From: Agriotes lineatus
Taxonomy: Eukaryota; Arthropoda; Insecta; Coleoptera; Elateridae
Reading direction: 5' to 3'
DNA: 64,000 nucleotides
NCBI GenBank assembly: GCA_940337035.1
Contig: OW679203.1
Coordinates: forward strand, 81,049,061 to 81,113,060
The notes under the pieces are model-generated. The model had not been told where the DNA came from, did not search any database, and saw nothing but the letters and a program-made list of their open reading frames with translations. Position numbers and translations under genes: made by a program. Positions 1-13,854 of this stretch are shown one piece after another (within the stretch, counting starts at the first letter, position 1; each line of letters opens with the position of its first letter).

Positions 1-1904
1 TCTGTGTATGCTGTAGTAGGTGCATGAATTCGTAGTACATTTAGAGAGGTTTATAAAAAGTATTCAATTTGTGCGTCGAGTGGTAGATGTATACGAGGTT
101 TGAGCAGTGTAATAAGAACGCTGAGAGCTAGAGGTAGGCAGTGATCTTCGCGGGATGTAGTTAGAGGCTTAGCTGTGGGGCAACGGCTGAATCGGAGGCG
201 TTTTCAAAGCCAACGAATAAAGACGGTTCCAGGAATCGTGTGACTTGCTGGGGGCTTGAGTTAAGCCTTAGTTTCAATTGGAAAAGCCACTAAACGTCAG
301 GAAAGTTTATCCTAAGGGATTGCATTTAATAATTTGCAAGTGGGGTTAGTTTTTTGTGCATTTCCGGCAACGTTTTAATTACGCAATCGCTGATAATTTG
401 TCGAAGAATAGCGAACTTGTTTTGCGAAATAGTGAGGTTTAGTTAAAATATCCAGTATTGAAACGGTTTCCGTGGTTATATGAGCATATCTCAAAGAGTT
501 TGCAAGTAGATTATTAAAAAGATACCACGTTATTTAAGTTGATAGCAAAATGTATTTCTAATAAACTATACTAAATCAAAATAAACTTACTAGGATATAG
601 AAACTCAACCCTAATATACACTTAATAATAATAATAACCCCAATAAAACATATATAATCGTTATTTTGAGTATATGGTTTTGTTTTCTTGTTAGGTGGTT
701 TGTGTGTTCTTAAGCGATAAGTACTTCGAGTGGCTCTATCGAGGTATTTTAAGTCACGTATTTTAATAGACTGGGGCCCATTTATTAATGTGTTATAGTT
801 GCTCCTTTAGTTTGTATTTGAACTAAAGAATTCTAGGATTATGTTATTCAGGAACTAACGGATATTTTACCAGCTGCATAAGGTAAGATTTGATTATGTT
901 GTTTATTTTGTTACAACTGTCAGTTTTTAAACTTAACAAAGTTTTTTTTTTCTTAACCAAATATTAGCCGTCCGAACAATTATTGTAAGGGCGCCATCAA
1001 TAAACCTCGCGCTATCTAGATAAATTCTTAGGGCCTCTTCTGGTGCCCATCATATAAAGATTAAACTGTATTTTATACTTTTTATCGTATTTTCTTTGAA
1101 ACTACGCCATTTTATTTAAATAATTAATCCTATTAAAACTCTGTATCACATGAAGATTTTTTATGGAAACATTTGTATCTTCCATTATTTTATTGTATTA
1201 TGTTTCAAACTACGTAGTAAGCCATTTTATAAGCAAATGTCAAGCCGTGATCGTATAAGAACTTTTTTGCAGAACGATATCATCTACTACTCTTAATTGT
1301 CATATCTGTGCAACCACGTGCTAAAACTACTTGACACACAAACACAAGGCTAAATGGTTATCTTCAGCGTATGCTATTTGTATAATTCTATCCCATAATA
1401 GTTTTTACAACTAATTTCATATCGTTTCACATCGTTAACAACGCTTATTATTATTTCTGGTCGATCTACCCCATAGTATTTATATGACGCTTCGCTATTT
1501 AATGAAAAGCGTATTTAATACTCAAGGCTAATTAGATATCCCCTATTCTGCATGTACCATCTACTGATAGTTGTATTTCTCCAAATGACATAGTCAAGCT
1601 TCTTGATGGCCAAGGCCAGCTACATGTTCCCCTCCTATAGCATTTCTCTCTAATAGAATGGTAAACCTCTTCAATACTTAAAAGTTAATTAGACGCCATC
1701 TTCCTACTAACTAGTTTTTACAAAGAATTTAAAACTTTAATTGTTGTTGACTACTTCATCTTACCAATTACTTGATCCCCCTTCCATACCTTTTTTGCCA
1801 ACAATTTCCAACTTATATTGCTTTTGATTGTCGTATCTCTTTAGTCGCATGGTAAAGCTAATAAAGGATTAATGTGCAGGTAATTACCTAAGTTCAAGAA
1901 GGAG
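1..1904. other. No gene recognised
   Basis: AT-rich DNA with stop codons in all frames and only short chance open frames. A short AAT-type run occurs near 627-637. I see no domain, transposon end, RNA gene or convincing splice-bounded exon. It could be intron or intergenic sequence. Confidence 0.5.
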
Positions 1905-2500
1905 TAAATCCTCACCGAGGGTGGCACCCACCATAAACGTTCACATCCACCACACACCGCCCAAATCCCAAAGTACAGGTCACCCCGCAAAAGCACGCAG
2001 CGACCGAGTCCAAAAGCTCTCGGCTGCGACCAAAGCTCGCGGTGGCCGCAGCAGTCCTTCGAGTCCTAGACGGCTACCATAGGCCCACGGAGGAAAGCGA
2101 AAGTGCACTGTACCCGCTGGTTTGGCGATCAGTTATCACTTCCAAACCAGGTCCCGTAGAGAGGGAAGACGCTATGTAGGACACCTTCGTTTGTGTAACG
2201 GCGTAAAACTGCATGGCTGAGATGCGTGCATGTCGGAAGAACGTTTGCACCGGTGCGCCGGGTGGGCTTAAGCTATTTTCCAGCAGGATTTCCGCGTGCT
2301 TCGATTCTGTAACTCTGGCGTAATTGCAATTAATACGTTTCCTCCAATTAAAATGCTGGCGATGACTGGGCCAGTTCTGCTACCGGCGGCCCAGTGGCGA
2401 AATTGGAGCCGAATTGAGGTTATGTTGCAGTGGGCCATGCGTCTGGACCACATTTTTGCTAGTCTGTTTACTTCCTTGTTAACAGGCGTTCAATAACTGT
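1905..2500. other. GC-richer block, unidentified
   Basis: This stretch is clearly richer in G, C and CpG than the DNA on either side. It has short overlapping open frames on both strands (2268-2453 minus, 2296-2496 plus) whose proteins I do not recognise. It could be a 5' exon or promoter region, or an old retroelement piece. No terminal repeats, tRNA-like boxes or known domain can be seen. Confidence 0.4.
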
Positions 2501-4067
2501 TATTTTTGGATTTGGATAATAATTGCGTAAGAACAAAGCCGGTCGGATCGTAACTTGATGATTACCTAATAGATGAATAAATGTATGCCAGTATATAGCA
2601 ATAATAGGAAATTAGTAGTTGAATAATAATAACGGTGGATTATATATTAGTTGTAATCACCACTATCATCATTTGCTTTCGTCTGTCCCTCCACATTTTT
2701 GTGCTAACCTTAGTTTTTCCAAACTTAAACTTTCAAGTGCCAGGTATCAAAAGTGGTTGTTGAAGATTACATGTAGTTTGAGTATTTGCATAGACAGGAA
2801 TAATGTAATGATGAGATTACATTAAATTTCATTTTCCGTCAACTCTCATTCATTAATAATTATTTTCAAATTTGTAGCTTCAATTTTTCCAATGGATAAA
2901 CTACACTTCAAATCAAACTAAAACTCTGGATATGTAGAGCAGTTCAGCAAAATATTTCCAGTTTATCAGAGGTTGACTCAACTTTTTTACTTTTAGATAG
3001 CGCCCGGTATACATTTTATCAACCCTTAATGGATTAATTGATGATGAAGAACTCAGAGCTACTTTGACAACCATCAATTGCTTCGCATAACCTTTGAATA
3101 TTATTGATGGAGATCAATGGAAAATGCTTATGGATTGGTTGAAATATCTTTGTTAGTTCTAGAAACCATTTCCAAAAACTATGAGCAAAAATATCAAGGG
3201 TGCCTTTGGAGTTCTGAAGTGATGTGTATTATAAAAGCTGTCATTTGACATTTGTTACAAAATGAGGTTATGATCTCATTCTTATAGTTTTTCTACAGCA
3301 TTTGGAAATATTTCCGTTGCGTTTATTACGGGAAGTCTTGATCACGGTTATGATAATGTTGCGATATTGTCTATAGAATGTCAGTGACAAAGATTAGGTA
3401 TAATTTTCTGGTGTTATAATACATATGACTTCAAAATTTCAAAGGCTCTTTGACGAACTTACGTTTTGCTAATTCTATATATGAGCTATGTAAATGTATG
3501 TAAATGTATTGTTGCGCTAGAAAAGGTCAAAGTTAGCATTTTCTTCAGGAATGCCATCAGGAAGCCAATTCAGGAAGTCGTATCTAACACTGACAATGAC
3601 ATAGGACTATCATACTATTCATAAAAGGCAATGATGCTTACAATTATACGGCGACAAACTATTTTGAAGCAGTTAGTCTGTTACCGGATAGCCTTGAAAT
3701 ATGAAAAATATACTACAGATGCACAAGTGCGTTGTTGTAACCCAAATTACTTTTTCTACTCCTGTAACTAAAATGCCATTTAACATACTAACATACACGT
3801 CGCTAAGTGACCTTTTAATCATGCCTTCATAACCTATGACTAAACAGCCTCTTAGTCATGAGCTGAAGTTGGCAACGATGTTTTAGTCATGTGGTGAAGT
3901 TAGGTTCAAATAGTATTTGCTTTATTAGCCACAGCCAAAACTAAAATCAAGTTAGTTTTTAACCGTCACTTTGACGTTTGTCAAGCATAATTTAACCTAA
4001 TATAAAAATGTCAAAATTTTAATGAAATAATATGATGTTATATTCTCTAAATTTGTGGTCGTAGAAA

Positions 4068-4600
4068 AAGTATAGTATGCAACTCGTTTTATAAACTTAT
4101 TAGTCACTCATTTTATTAAATACTCGCTCTGCTGCGCTTCGCTCGTAATTAATAAAACTCGTGACTAAAATGACGTTTATAAAACTTGATACATAATATA
4201 CTATTATCCACTCCTACTGCACAATGGCCATGAATTCTGATTCATAATTCACGGTTTGCAGCCAATCATAAAATTCTATTTTCATTATTCAATAGTTTGC
4301 AAATTGCAACCAATCAGAAAATTCTATTTTCATTATTCAATAGGTTGTAGCCAATCACAAAATTCATTCTTATTATTAAATGACTTTTGAAGTTAACAGC
4401 TGTCACAAATGTCATAATTCTGAAATATGAACACAAGGCTCCTATTGCATAGGAGTAGATAAAATATCGTATTATATTCGCGATTATGGCCATTATTCAC
4501 TCAGATGACTTGCGCCACGCGCCTTCGGCTTGTGGCGCAAATGTCATCTTCGTGAATAATGGCTGTCATAATCGCTCATATAATAATATACTATTATAAG
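4068..4600. repeat. Cluster of three adjacent hairpins (foldback/MITE-like)
   Basis: Three inverted repeats follow each other. The first pairs about 4068-4130 with 4144-4203, around a loop containing CTCGCTCTGCTGCGC. The second pairs about 4197-4222 with 4437-4465 (CACTCCTACTGCACA against TGCATAGGAGTAG). The third pairs about 4464-4525 with 4538-4595, around CGCGCCTTCGGC. The first and third end in the same string, TATACTATTAT (about 4196 and 4587). Between the arms of the second hairpin, about 40-48 bp repeats bring CCAATCA to 4262, 4310 and 4350. No coding frame is present. This looks like non-autonomous foldback elements, possibly inserted in one another. Confidence 0.65.
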
Positions 4601-7600
4601 AGCTGTAACCTAAATTAAATTATATAGCCTTTGTCGGCTCGGATTATTAAATTTCGTGTATTTTTTTAAATGTTTATTTTTTGTAATGGTTCACTGTCCA
4701 TAGAAATTCTGATTGGTTAATTAAATAAACGAATGAGGTCAACGTGAGCACAGAATTAAATATTTTATCTATTGAAAGATATTTACATTAATAAGTGCAG
4801 TTTATGTGAGCAGTAATAACTAATAATTTGAGGCATAGATGTTACATTCAGAGTTTCAGATATGATAAATATTCGAAAGGGCTAATGCAATTTAATTTGT
4901 AACTGACAGAATTGAGCTTATTAATGTCAGACATAATGTGAATAAAACAATACAAAATTATTTGTTAAATACAGAAATAATATAAGCGCTATGTAGTAAA
5001 AGGCTGTAAGCCAGCAAAAGGCGAACAAAATCGTGCTAGCAAAATAATAATTGCAAAGACCAATGAAAATGGAAGGCAGCCGCTCTAAAGACAATTAGTG
5101 AGATGTTAAATGAACTTCAAGTGTATCAGTGCAGTATAAACAAAAGTGATTTAGAAGCAGAGCATGCGTTGTAACAATTATTCCGAGAAAAAGACAATAT
5201 TAGTGGTTAGGTAAATACATGACATCAAAACTGTAGTCCATAAGGTTAAACATGTTATCAATCCTAATTTCCTTTATAAACATTTGAAAATCTAGTTGCT
5301 AATAGACCGCACTGTCATTTTTTATTGATAACTGAACAAGGATGAAAATTGTGTGTTGGGCCACATCGAGCTCTTCAATTATCATGTAAAATTGTAAATA
5401 AAAAAATTCTGAGTTATACCAATTGTGGTTAAAGTTATTCACAAGTGTCGAATGCATCTGTGGGTGTAATTTGCCAGGTGAAGCAGATAAACCAGCAGAG
5501 AAATAAGTCCAAGTGCGATTGACGCACGGGGCTCATTTCCTTATGCAAGCAGCTTCGCCCAGCAAGAATAGCGCTTGTTACGTGTAGGAAGGATATGCAG
5601 GAACCAGTACAGGCAGAAATCCCAACCAACACGTAATTCCCGAGCCCATTATTCTCTTGGCGTCATTTGAAAGCGTAACCAGCGTCCGAGAAAGTTCCGA
5701 TAAAGGTAGACTTTCACAGAAAAAGCGTTGCCGTAAGTTCATTATTTTTGGAATTCAGCAAGTTTAGAGTGTCTACGAAGTGGACAGCCATATTTCAGTG
5801 GTCCAGAGCCGTCCAGTTTTTAGAAATTTAGGTAGCGTCCTTTGAAAATGCGAAATGGCGCGGAATTGTTAAGTTTTGTGCCGGATATGAAACAAAACTC
5901 TGTCGAGCGTCGGTTCGACGTCACGCTAAAAACAAAACGAGCTTAGCAGTTGCTACGACACAGTATTAACCTGACGCATCTTTAGAATTTTGGTGTTTTT
6001 CAAATTCAATTTAAGCTGTTTTGTTTACTAGCAGATCATTTCGTTGCTGAGTCAAATTTATAAGTTAGCTAAATGACAGATACAATTGTGCATTTGCCCG
6101 AAATATTTGTCATACAGCAAGTTATTTGTCATACCAAGTTTTTCTCAAATTTATGAATCCATATCCCTGAACCAAGATTGTCTCACGTTCTCCGGAGCTA
6201 GCCGAATGTTTATTGCAAATACATAAAATAAGAAAAGGGCAATAAACCATTTATTTGTCGTAATTTTTGTTACACTCTTTTAATTTTCCCTGAGTATGAC
6301 AGGTGAATTTCGATTAAAACTTGATAATCTGAAAGTGTAGTTTTCCTTGCTATTAATTAATTATTTTATTTAAAACCCCTAGTTATTATTAGGACCAGGG
6401 GTTATTACATTATAATTCATTGCTAATGATCACATTTAATAGCTACAATGTAGTACCGATTCTATCGTTGCCCTTATGTGCATAACATTTTTATTAACTA
6501 AGAATTATGTTGTATATACACATTATACAATTTATTTCTACACTGCTTTATTCCTGTATTTTATATATTTGAATAGAACGGATCCTGGGCCTCTGAGCTT
6601 TACCCGAAGCAACCAGTTTAAAATTAAATTTGAAAATTCCAGAACAATCCAAGTATAAATCATGTGTTCATCCTGAAAAACCTGTTTCATAGAAAAAATG
6701 TGGAGAACTAGGGCCTAGACATATCTTCTGAATATACTGCTAGTAGACACAATAATGAACGAGAATTTGAGGGGGCCGTACTGATTCTAAAGGGCTGAGA
6801 ATCTCTGATCTACATAAATAAGAACCATTCTTTTCCAAACTAATAATTGTATTAATTTATGAAAGACCCACAAAGGTTTTGTTGATTGTATACATTCTCC
6901 ATCAACGATTTTCTAGTAGCATAGGAATAAAGAGAATAAATATTTGTTATGTGTTTATCTTACTTGTGCAGTTTTAAAAATGAAACAAACATATACATAA
7001 GACAAGTTATTTAATTTTAGACCTTAGTTTATTTGCATGCTTACCTCGTTTATACATTGTTCTTTTTTCTATTATGTAACATTTTCTATAGAAACAAATC
7101 CACCTAGGAAACAAAAGATTACATTTGGTTTTATTTTTCAGTTTCTAGCATAATACTTGTAAAAAGAACAGAAAAATCCCCAATTTAATTGATGTTACAT
7201 AGTCAATGGTAATTAATTTTTTGTTGCGAATGTTATTAGTACACGAATAGAATGAAAAGTTCACAAGTTCTCCAGCAATCATTGATCACCTTCCCATTGC
7301 TGTTTTTACTACCAGCAAAAAGATAGTGCCATTGAACCACTGTGCAGAAAATAAAATTACGAGCCAGCTGATAGTGTCTATTCATAGCCTAAAGCTTAGT
7401 TTGCTCTCGAGGTCGCTATTGCATTATATAACAATTATTTAATCAATCCATACTGATGCAAGTGTTTCTTTTATTTCGTTTATTTTTCGGGGCTTTGCAC
7501 AAAACGAAAAGGATGTAACTTGCTGCTTGTTCTTTGTATAATCAATATTAGTTTCAAATTGGCCTATTTTAAGTGGGTTAAGGAAATTTGCCAAGAAACG

Positions 7601-10518
7601 CCTTCAACCTTCTGCTACCAGCAAACTGTAACTTAAATATTGAATTGCTATTAAGAAAATGTTGCAAGAACGTTTCAAGGACGACTGTGTTTTGCTTTAG
7701 TAATCAGGACTTCTGACTAATTCTCTTTCATTGCCGAATGCCGAAATGGTATATTTTTATACAAAAAAAATTTAGTTTGCAATATATATGCGTTTTTTCT
7801 GCTATAAAAAGCTTTACACATTAAAATTTACAAAGAGACAAGAATTATGTTTAGATATTAACGTTTGTCTGAAAATATATTAACAGTAACTGTTATATAG
7901 TTACTCTGCTGCTCTCATAAAACGAAGTATACAAGAGCCCACACTCTCTGCCATTCAGTTTCTTCTATTTTTCAATATTTGTGGCCACGTCAAGGGTTCC
8001 TACAGCGATTATATCTTCTTTATGATGATTATCTTTGGTCCCTGTAGGTACTTTTCTCAAATTTTCTGGGATTCATTATTTTGAGAGTGTGATTTGCTGT
8101 GGGTCAATTTGACCTCACTTGTAATATGTTTTTGAATGTTGATGCTTTTATTTTAAGCAGTGGGGTGGAGCGTTTTGGTCTTGTGATTCTAGTTTGAAGG
8201 TGGAGTGGATGATTGTGGAGATGTTATCTTTTATTACGTGGGGGTTTTCATCAGGCTAGTCGACTGCACGTCTTTCCATTTAGCAGCGAAGACTAGACTT
8301 GGCTACCAAGCTTGGGGCAACATCCTTGTCGTCGTTACCTTTGTTCTGTTTCTTTCATTTAAGTACGGGTTAGTGGTTTTAGCGTTTGTGTTCTCGAAAT
8401 TACACAACACTTCTCGTCTTTGCTTCTTACGTACACGAAAGTTATTTGCATATTTTAGTTTCATATACTTTACTAATAACATTGTAAACAAACAGTGTAT
8501 GCTTACGGTTATATTAACTTACCTATATAATTTTTAGATTTGCAATTTACATCATTATTTTCATATACAGCTTCAGAGTAGAGCTATTTCTGGTGCCCAT
8601 TTTTAGAAATTTTTGAGTTTAGCCGATCCTGTAAAACACATTTTTAAAGATCCCTTTGGTGACGTTTACTATAAAAATTTATCTCGAAAAACATCACTAA
8701 TCTGTTGTGATTTGGTGTTATAGTTTAGTGAATTACTCCACATGTCTGATTGGATCAGGATTGCTTGCTATTTTGAAGTAGAACCATCTCTGGTCGCCAA
8801 AATCTCAGGTATGGTGCTGCACTCTATCTTTTTTTCTAGCAACCGCTTCACCCCCACCCCGCCAATAATCGTAGAGTTATCTACCACAAATTTTTAAATG
8901 TCGAAATCACGCACTGGAAAAACCATACCTCCTAGTGGAACAGGTTCGTTGTGGCCGTCTTTCCACGCAAATGGTAGCAGTGCAAGTCAAGGCTTTTTTC
9001 AACCTTTCGTAGCCATTTTCTTTGCGCTTTACGCAGTGATTGCAACGCATACCTAGTCAAATGACGTCGTTACGGAGGTTGCTTATTTTTTATCTTAAAT
9101 TAATTAAGTATGAGATTGTAATGAGTATGAAACTATCATTTGTGGACCAATATCATCTTTTTTTATCAATAGTAGTAGGCGGTGGCTTGCTGATGTATGT
9201 GCGGTCTACGACGATTGTGCTAATGTAAAAAAAATACGTGCATCGCATGGAAACATTTCTGCAGTTTTTTTACCACTGGTTTTGAGTAGAACTTCTATTC
9301 GACTAGCACTGATCGTAGTAGTTTCCTCAAGTTCAGTTATTTGGCAATAAACTTACCAGATACTAAAAAATTTTAAAAAACAGACATATACAGAAAAGTA
9401 AAAACAGAAGACTTTGAACACAACACCTCGAAACCGGATAACACAACAGATTCCGCAAAACTGTTACATTGCCTAACAAGGGCAACATTGAAGCATATAG
9501 TTAGGTCGAATTGAGAAGAGGTGGAAAGGATAAATAAAAAGCAGGTCCAAGGGCTAGTCCGTGAAGGACACGAAAAATATTAAACACTTTCTAAATAGGT
9601 AGCTAAAACGTAGCAATAACTAAAATACAGAACAAAAATTCCGTGACATTTAAAGCACATCTAATTAATTGCTGAATTTAAAATATACTAATTTAAACAA
9701 ATTGACGTAGAAGGAATATGATAATAACTTCTAAAAACCGCAGGTATTTGTAAAAAAAGAATGATTGATGATCAGATAACGCTCAGACTGTAAAATAGGC
9801 AACCGGTTAACAGCGCGAAACTCTAAATTTCGAAGACAGTTGTGAATTGTTTTAATTTTGGCGTATGACTACGGTTTAATTTCTTGCTATTCATTGCAAA
9901 ATTATTGGCAGCTGCCGCAGGCGTTGGTATCTTCCTAGTATTCTGCTGCATGTAATAATTCTACATTGGCGAAGACCCGTACACAATTAATGTCGTTCTT
10001 TTCTGATCGAGGAGATGAAGTTACAATACTACAGACAAATGTGACTTTAAAGTAGCACAACTGGCCTAACTTAAGATCTAAGTGCAAATGATGTCGTTCA
10101 CCTAATATAAAAGCACTACAAGTCCCGTTTTACTTTTTAGAAAAAAGAATAATAGTGAACCGGAGCCAATCTTGTGGGATTTTCTGGTTTTAGGTTAGCT
10201 GAGAAACGATTTCAACATCTAACAGTTTTGGCCATTTAGCAAATATTCGATCTAGTTCTGACCTTATACAGTCGCTTTGGAACTAGGCGAGACGCACATT
10301 TTAGAATATACGATCATTTCTTCTTGGGTTGTGATTACTGGAATCTAGTTATAAATTTAGTTTCACTTTGAAATGTCATACAGTAATCAAAGCATTAAAT
10401 AATTTGAGGTTATGTTCCAGATTTGTCAAATTATCAACATTATTTTGTTGAAATTCGTGTCCTATTATTTGTACAATATTGTGATTAGAACCAGTTACAT
10501 ATCTTATGTCAAACTAAA
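4601..10518. other. Long AT-rich stretch without a recognised gene
   Basis: Nearly 6 kb of AT-rich sequence. A GC-richer patch at about 5430-5700 has a 65-codon minus-strand frame that resembles nothing I know, and an open frame of 110 codons at 8205-8537 looks like chance (hydrophobic, no domain). No transposon termini, RNA gene or exon with consistent splice sites was found. It may be intron or intergenic. Confidence 0.45.
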
Positions 10519-10800
10519 AGCCGAGTAGCGCAGATGGGTAAACGCTTGCCTTGCATTAAGCAAGTTCTCGGTTCAAATCCCGAGAGGGCCGGAATTTTCC
10601 GCAGCCTTGAACCGGGCTCGGTGAGACCATTCACAGTTGGGCACCAAATTAACTGTGCTCTACTCAGAACGACAGACCTAAAAGATAGAATATCAAGGTC
10701 AACACAACACACACTCAGTCACCTCACACAATGGTTGCTGTGCAAGCATAAAAGGCGCGTTCCAACTTTGTATCCCGAATCCGGGGCAAGTTAAGCATTG
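10519..10800 (+). repeat. tRNA-derived SINE (head and body)
   Basis: The first 70 bases look like a tRNA gene: an A-box-like stretch TAGCGCAGATGGGTAAACG, then CTTGC...GCAAG as an anticodon-like stem around TTGCAT, then a B box GGTTCAAATCC. The acceptor stem does not pair and the T stem is imperfect, so it is not a functional tRNA. About 200 bp of non-tRNA sequence follows, as in tRNA-derived SINEs. The 3' end of the element is uncertain because no tail or target duplication is clear. Confidence 0.6.
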
Positions 10801-12765
10801 TACCGCTAGATGCAAGCACATAAAACACCAGCCTCTACACCGCAAGTAAAACGAGGTTATCGATTATACATACATTCATTATACAATAACAAAAACGCCT
10901 TTGTGGCAAACGTTTACAAAACATCAATATGTTGTCAGGAAGAACTTAATAAATTCATGCAAAACCATCGAAGCAGAATTTGTACATTTTTCAACATTGT
11001 GCTGTGCTTCTGCCGTTAAATCTTCTGTTAGGGCTGTTTATTAAAACTGAAGGGGTCAATTTGAGTCTGCAAACGAAATTACCACAGGAGGAACGTCAAC
11101 CACACAATATTCTCGCACATATTTTACCCAATCACTCCTGATGAGAAATTAACAGTGCATAATGCAGTTTCTCTACTTGTAAGCATCGGATTTGCTCAAG
11201 ACTTACTCCCAAATCTTTCTATTTTTCCTTTGAAATTTGGGGCTGACAGTATTAACTTATTATACCGGGTAAAACACATGGTAAATGTTTCACATAAGAA
11301 TTGGTCACCCCTTGCTAATTTGAATAAAATCGTGTTTACGTACTACCCTGTAATATCATTATGCTGGACCTTATTTCTGTGTTCATTTATATCATTATAT
11401 TAGGCTCCCATTACTTTAACTGGTCACTAAATGAGCTACACACCTTCAGTCACGGTTTTGCTTCTTGTAACATCAGTATTGTCGAATTTATCGTATGAAA
11501 GGTATTTGACAATGTGTTGCAACAACAGGCGCCTTCGGCTGCTTTAGATGCAATGTTAATTTCTTACAATTTTCTGGTTGCGTATGACATAAGTGGACCA
11601 CCGGGAAACCGACGCATTTCAACAGCTAGAAACAAGACAACTATTAGGGTTCTTTTCGTTCTTGTTTTAGACTTAAGTAGTGCTATGGTTTTGGTCAACA
11701 ACGCTTTAATAGAATACTATCACGAAAACTCACTTAATTGACATCTGCGCATGTTTCTATTAACTTTAATCCTGATTTGGGGCAATTTCGTAAATACTAG
11801 TAACCAAATTCATACCTGGGAAAGTTTATTAAATCTAGATCAGAAGCTACTAAACCTGAGCATTCTAAGCGACAATGGCCGGATTAAGCGAAACCTATTA
11901 TGCGGTGTTGCATACATGCCACTTTTACGATAGTTTTGTTTATTTATTATTGCGTTAGTAGTAGAAATGATTAGAAGTACTGTAATGACTGCCTAGATTG
12001 TTTTTAATGGGACAGTCAGTAATGAATCCCTTGTTATTTGTTCTTGTTTACTATTATTTATTTTAGTATCAATATAATATAAGTAAAATTTATTGGCAAA
12101 TTCAATCACACAATTCTCAGAATTATATTTCTAATACTGTGCTCAAACTTGCCTGTCAGTACTTTTTAGGCTAGTTAACATGGATTCTAATATTTAATGC
12201 ACAAATAAAATGGTTGAATGCTCTTCTTTTTATTTTATTCAATTGCAATGTCAATAAAACTAGCCCCCGGCAAAAACACATGCTCTATTCTCAGGTTGGG
12301 ATCAGAATTGTACTATACACTATATTCATAAAACCAGTAGCTCCAATGCGCGGTTCTTAGTAGATCATATAATGCACCATCTGACAGAAACACAAAATGT
12401 CGTCAGTGCAACAGCGTATTTGAACGTTTAAAAGTAAAAAATTTCGAGGAACCGTCAGGTAAATAATTCAAATATTCCCGCTTGGCAACCAATAACTCGA
12501 TATTGTTTTAGAATGACGTAGAAACACCTCGCCTTGATTATTTCGATGACGTAGCACAGACGCCGATAATCAACTGTTTCTGGCAACTCCTTGTGGCCTC
12601 TTGAATTTTCGCCAAATCGTAAAATTTACTGACGCCTTGTGGATTATGGAATTTACGGCGTAGCTGGACCTTAGGATATGCGCAGAGGCTCCTCAGCAAG
12701 GTTTAATCTCGTAGTTTGATGCGTTTCCCAAACTCTAACCCTCAAATCGCAGGCACGCCTACCTT
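10801..12765. other. No gene recognised
   Basis: AT-rich sequence with several short open frames (60-82 codons). None shows a known motif or a pair of splice sites in phase. Nothing else is visible. Confidence 0.45.
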
Positions 12766-13098
12766 TTAAAATTCTGGTCGAGCTGGAACGAAGATGCTCG
12801 GAAGTGACGCTGTCGGAATATCTCTGCTAGAGCTGCTCTTCCAGGTGCCGATCTCTGGGCTCCGATGAATAATTTGCTCGTAGATGATGTTCCTAATGCT
12901 CATATTCTCGCTGCCGAACCTCAGCCGCACATGGGATTGAAAGATTTTATAATTTTTCGTGGCGGATACTGCCACCAACACTTCCACTTGTGCACTGGGA
13001 TGTACACAATAAAATCTAATACTTTTTATGCGGGTAAATATTGATTTATTATTTAAAATGTGTATTGAATTGGAGGCACAATTTCGCCCAGCTTTCAA
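12766..13098 (-). other. GC-richer open frame of 110 codons, unrecognised
   Basis: An uninterrupted minus-strand frame runs through a patch with higher GC than its surroundings and ends in TAA. Directly after the stop the sense strand reads AAAAG then GTAGGCG, which would fit a splice donor. An AATAAA lies upstream on the sense strand at about 13009-13014. I recognise no domain. It may be a 5' exon of a gene or the leader region of an old LTR element. Confidence 0.3.
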
Positions 13099-13854
13099 AT
13101 TAAAGAATTCAGTTTTTCTCCCCTTTTATAAACAAAATAGCATTAGGTTGCTAAGATACGAAAATTAGTTTTGATAATGAATAGTCATAAATGGAATCAA
13201 ATTTGAGTACATAATTAATATTTACAGTTTTCTTAAATCTAAATTATTGTCTTTTATCTTATAATTAGAATTGTTTTATAGCGTTGCACACACAACCCTT
13301 CTTTTATTTATTATTAATGTCACTGCTATGCTCTATTTCACTTTGTTTTTAAATACACTGGTATTTCTGAGTTCACTAGTCTTTCTCTCCCGTTGCCTTC
13401 TTCTGTAATTGCCCTTTGCACATTTTCTATTATTCTTCTCTTGCTTAATCCACCTTTCAGATTGCTCATAATTTTCACCATCCTTTCCTTTTATTTGACA
13501 AGTACGCTCCTTTTAAAATGCACCTATCAAACCTTTTGTGTCAATTAAATTTTGTGTGGTCTGGCTTTACATGTGCACAAACCTTTTTAATTTTAATTAT
13601 ATTAATTTTTCACAAGCCAATTCAAATCCTCTGAAATAAACTTTGCCTTTGCCTTTCTCCATCTAAATTCTGCTTTTCGCATCTTATTATCAATGTATTT
13701 AACATTTTATTTTAGTTTAATATTGCAATTATATAAAATATCCCAACTCTGTGCTTTATTGAATCGGTTAATTATTTTGCACTGCGAACAGAGCCAAGTT
13801 GTGGGCTTAATACCATTTCAGTACACATGGGGCATTTACTATACCTAATAAGCA

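Noticed and set aside
8205..8537. 110-codon hydrophobic open frame on the plus strand
   Set aside because: No family motif or splice support; such frames are expected in AT-rich DNA, and the hydrophobicity follows from T-rich codons.
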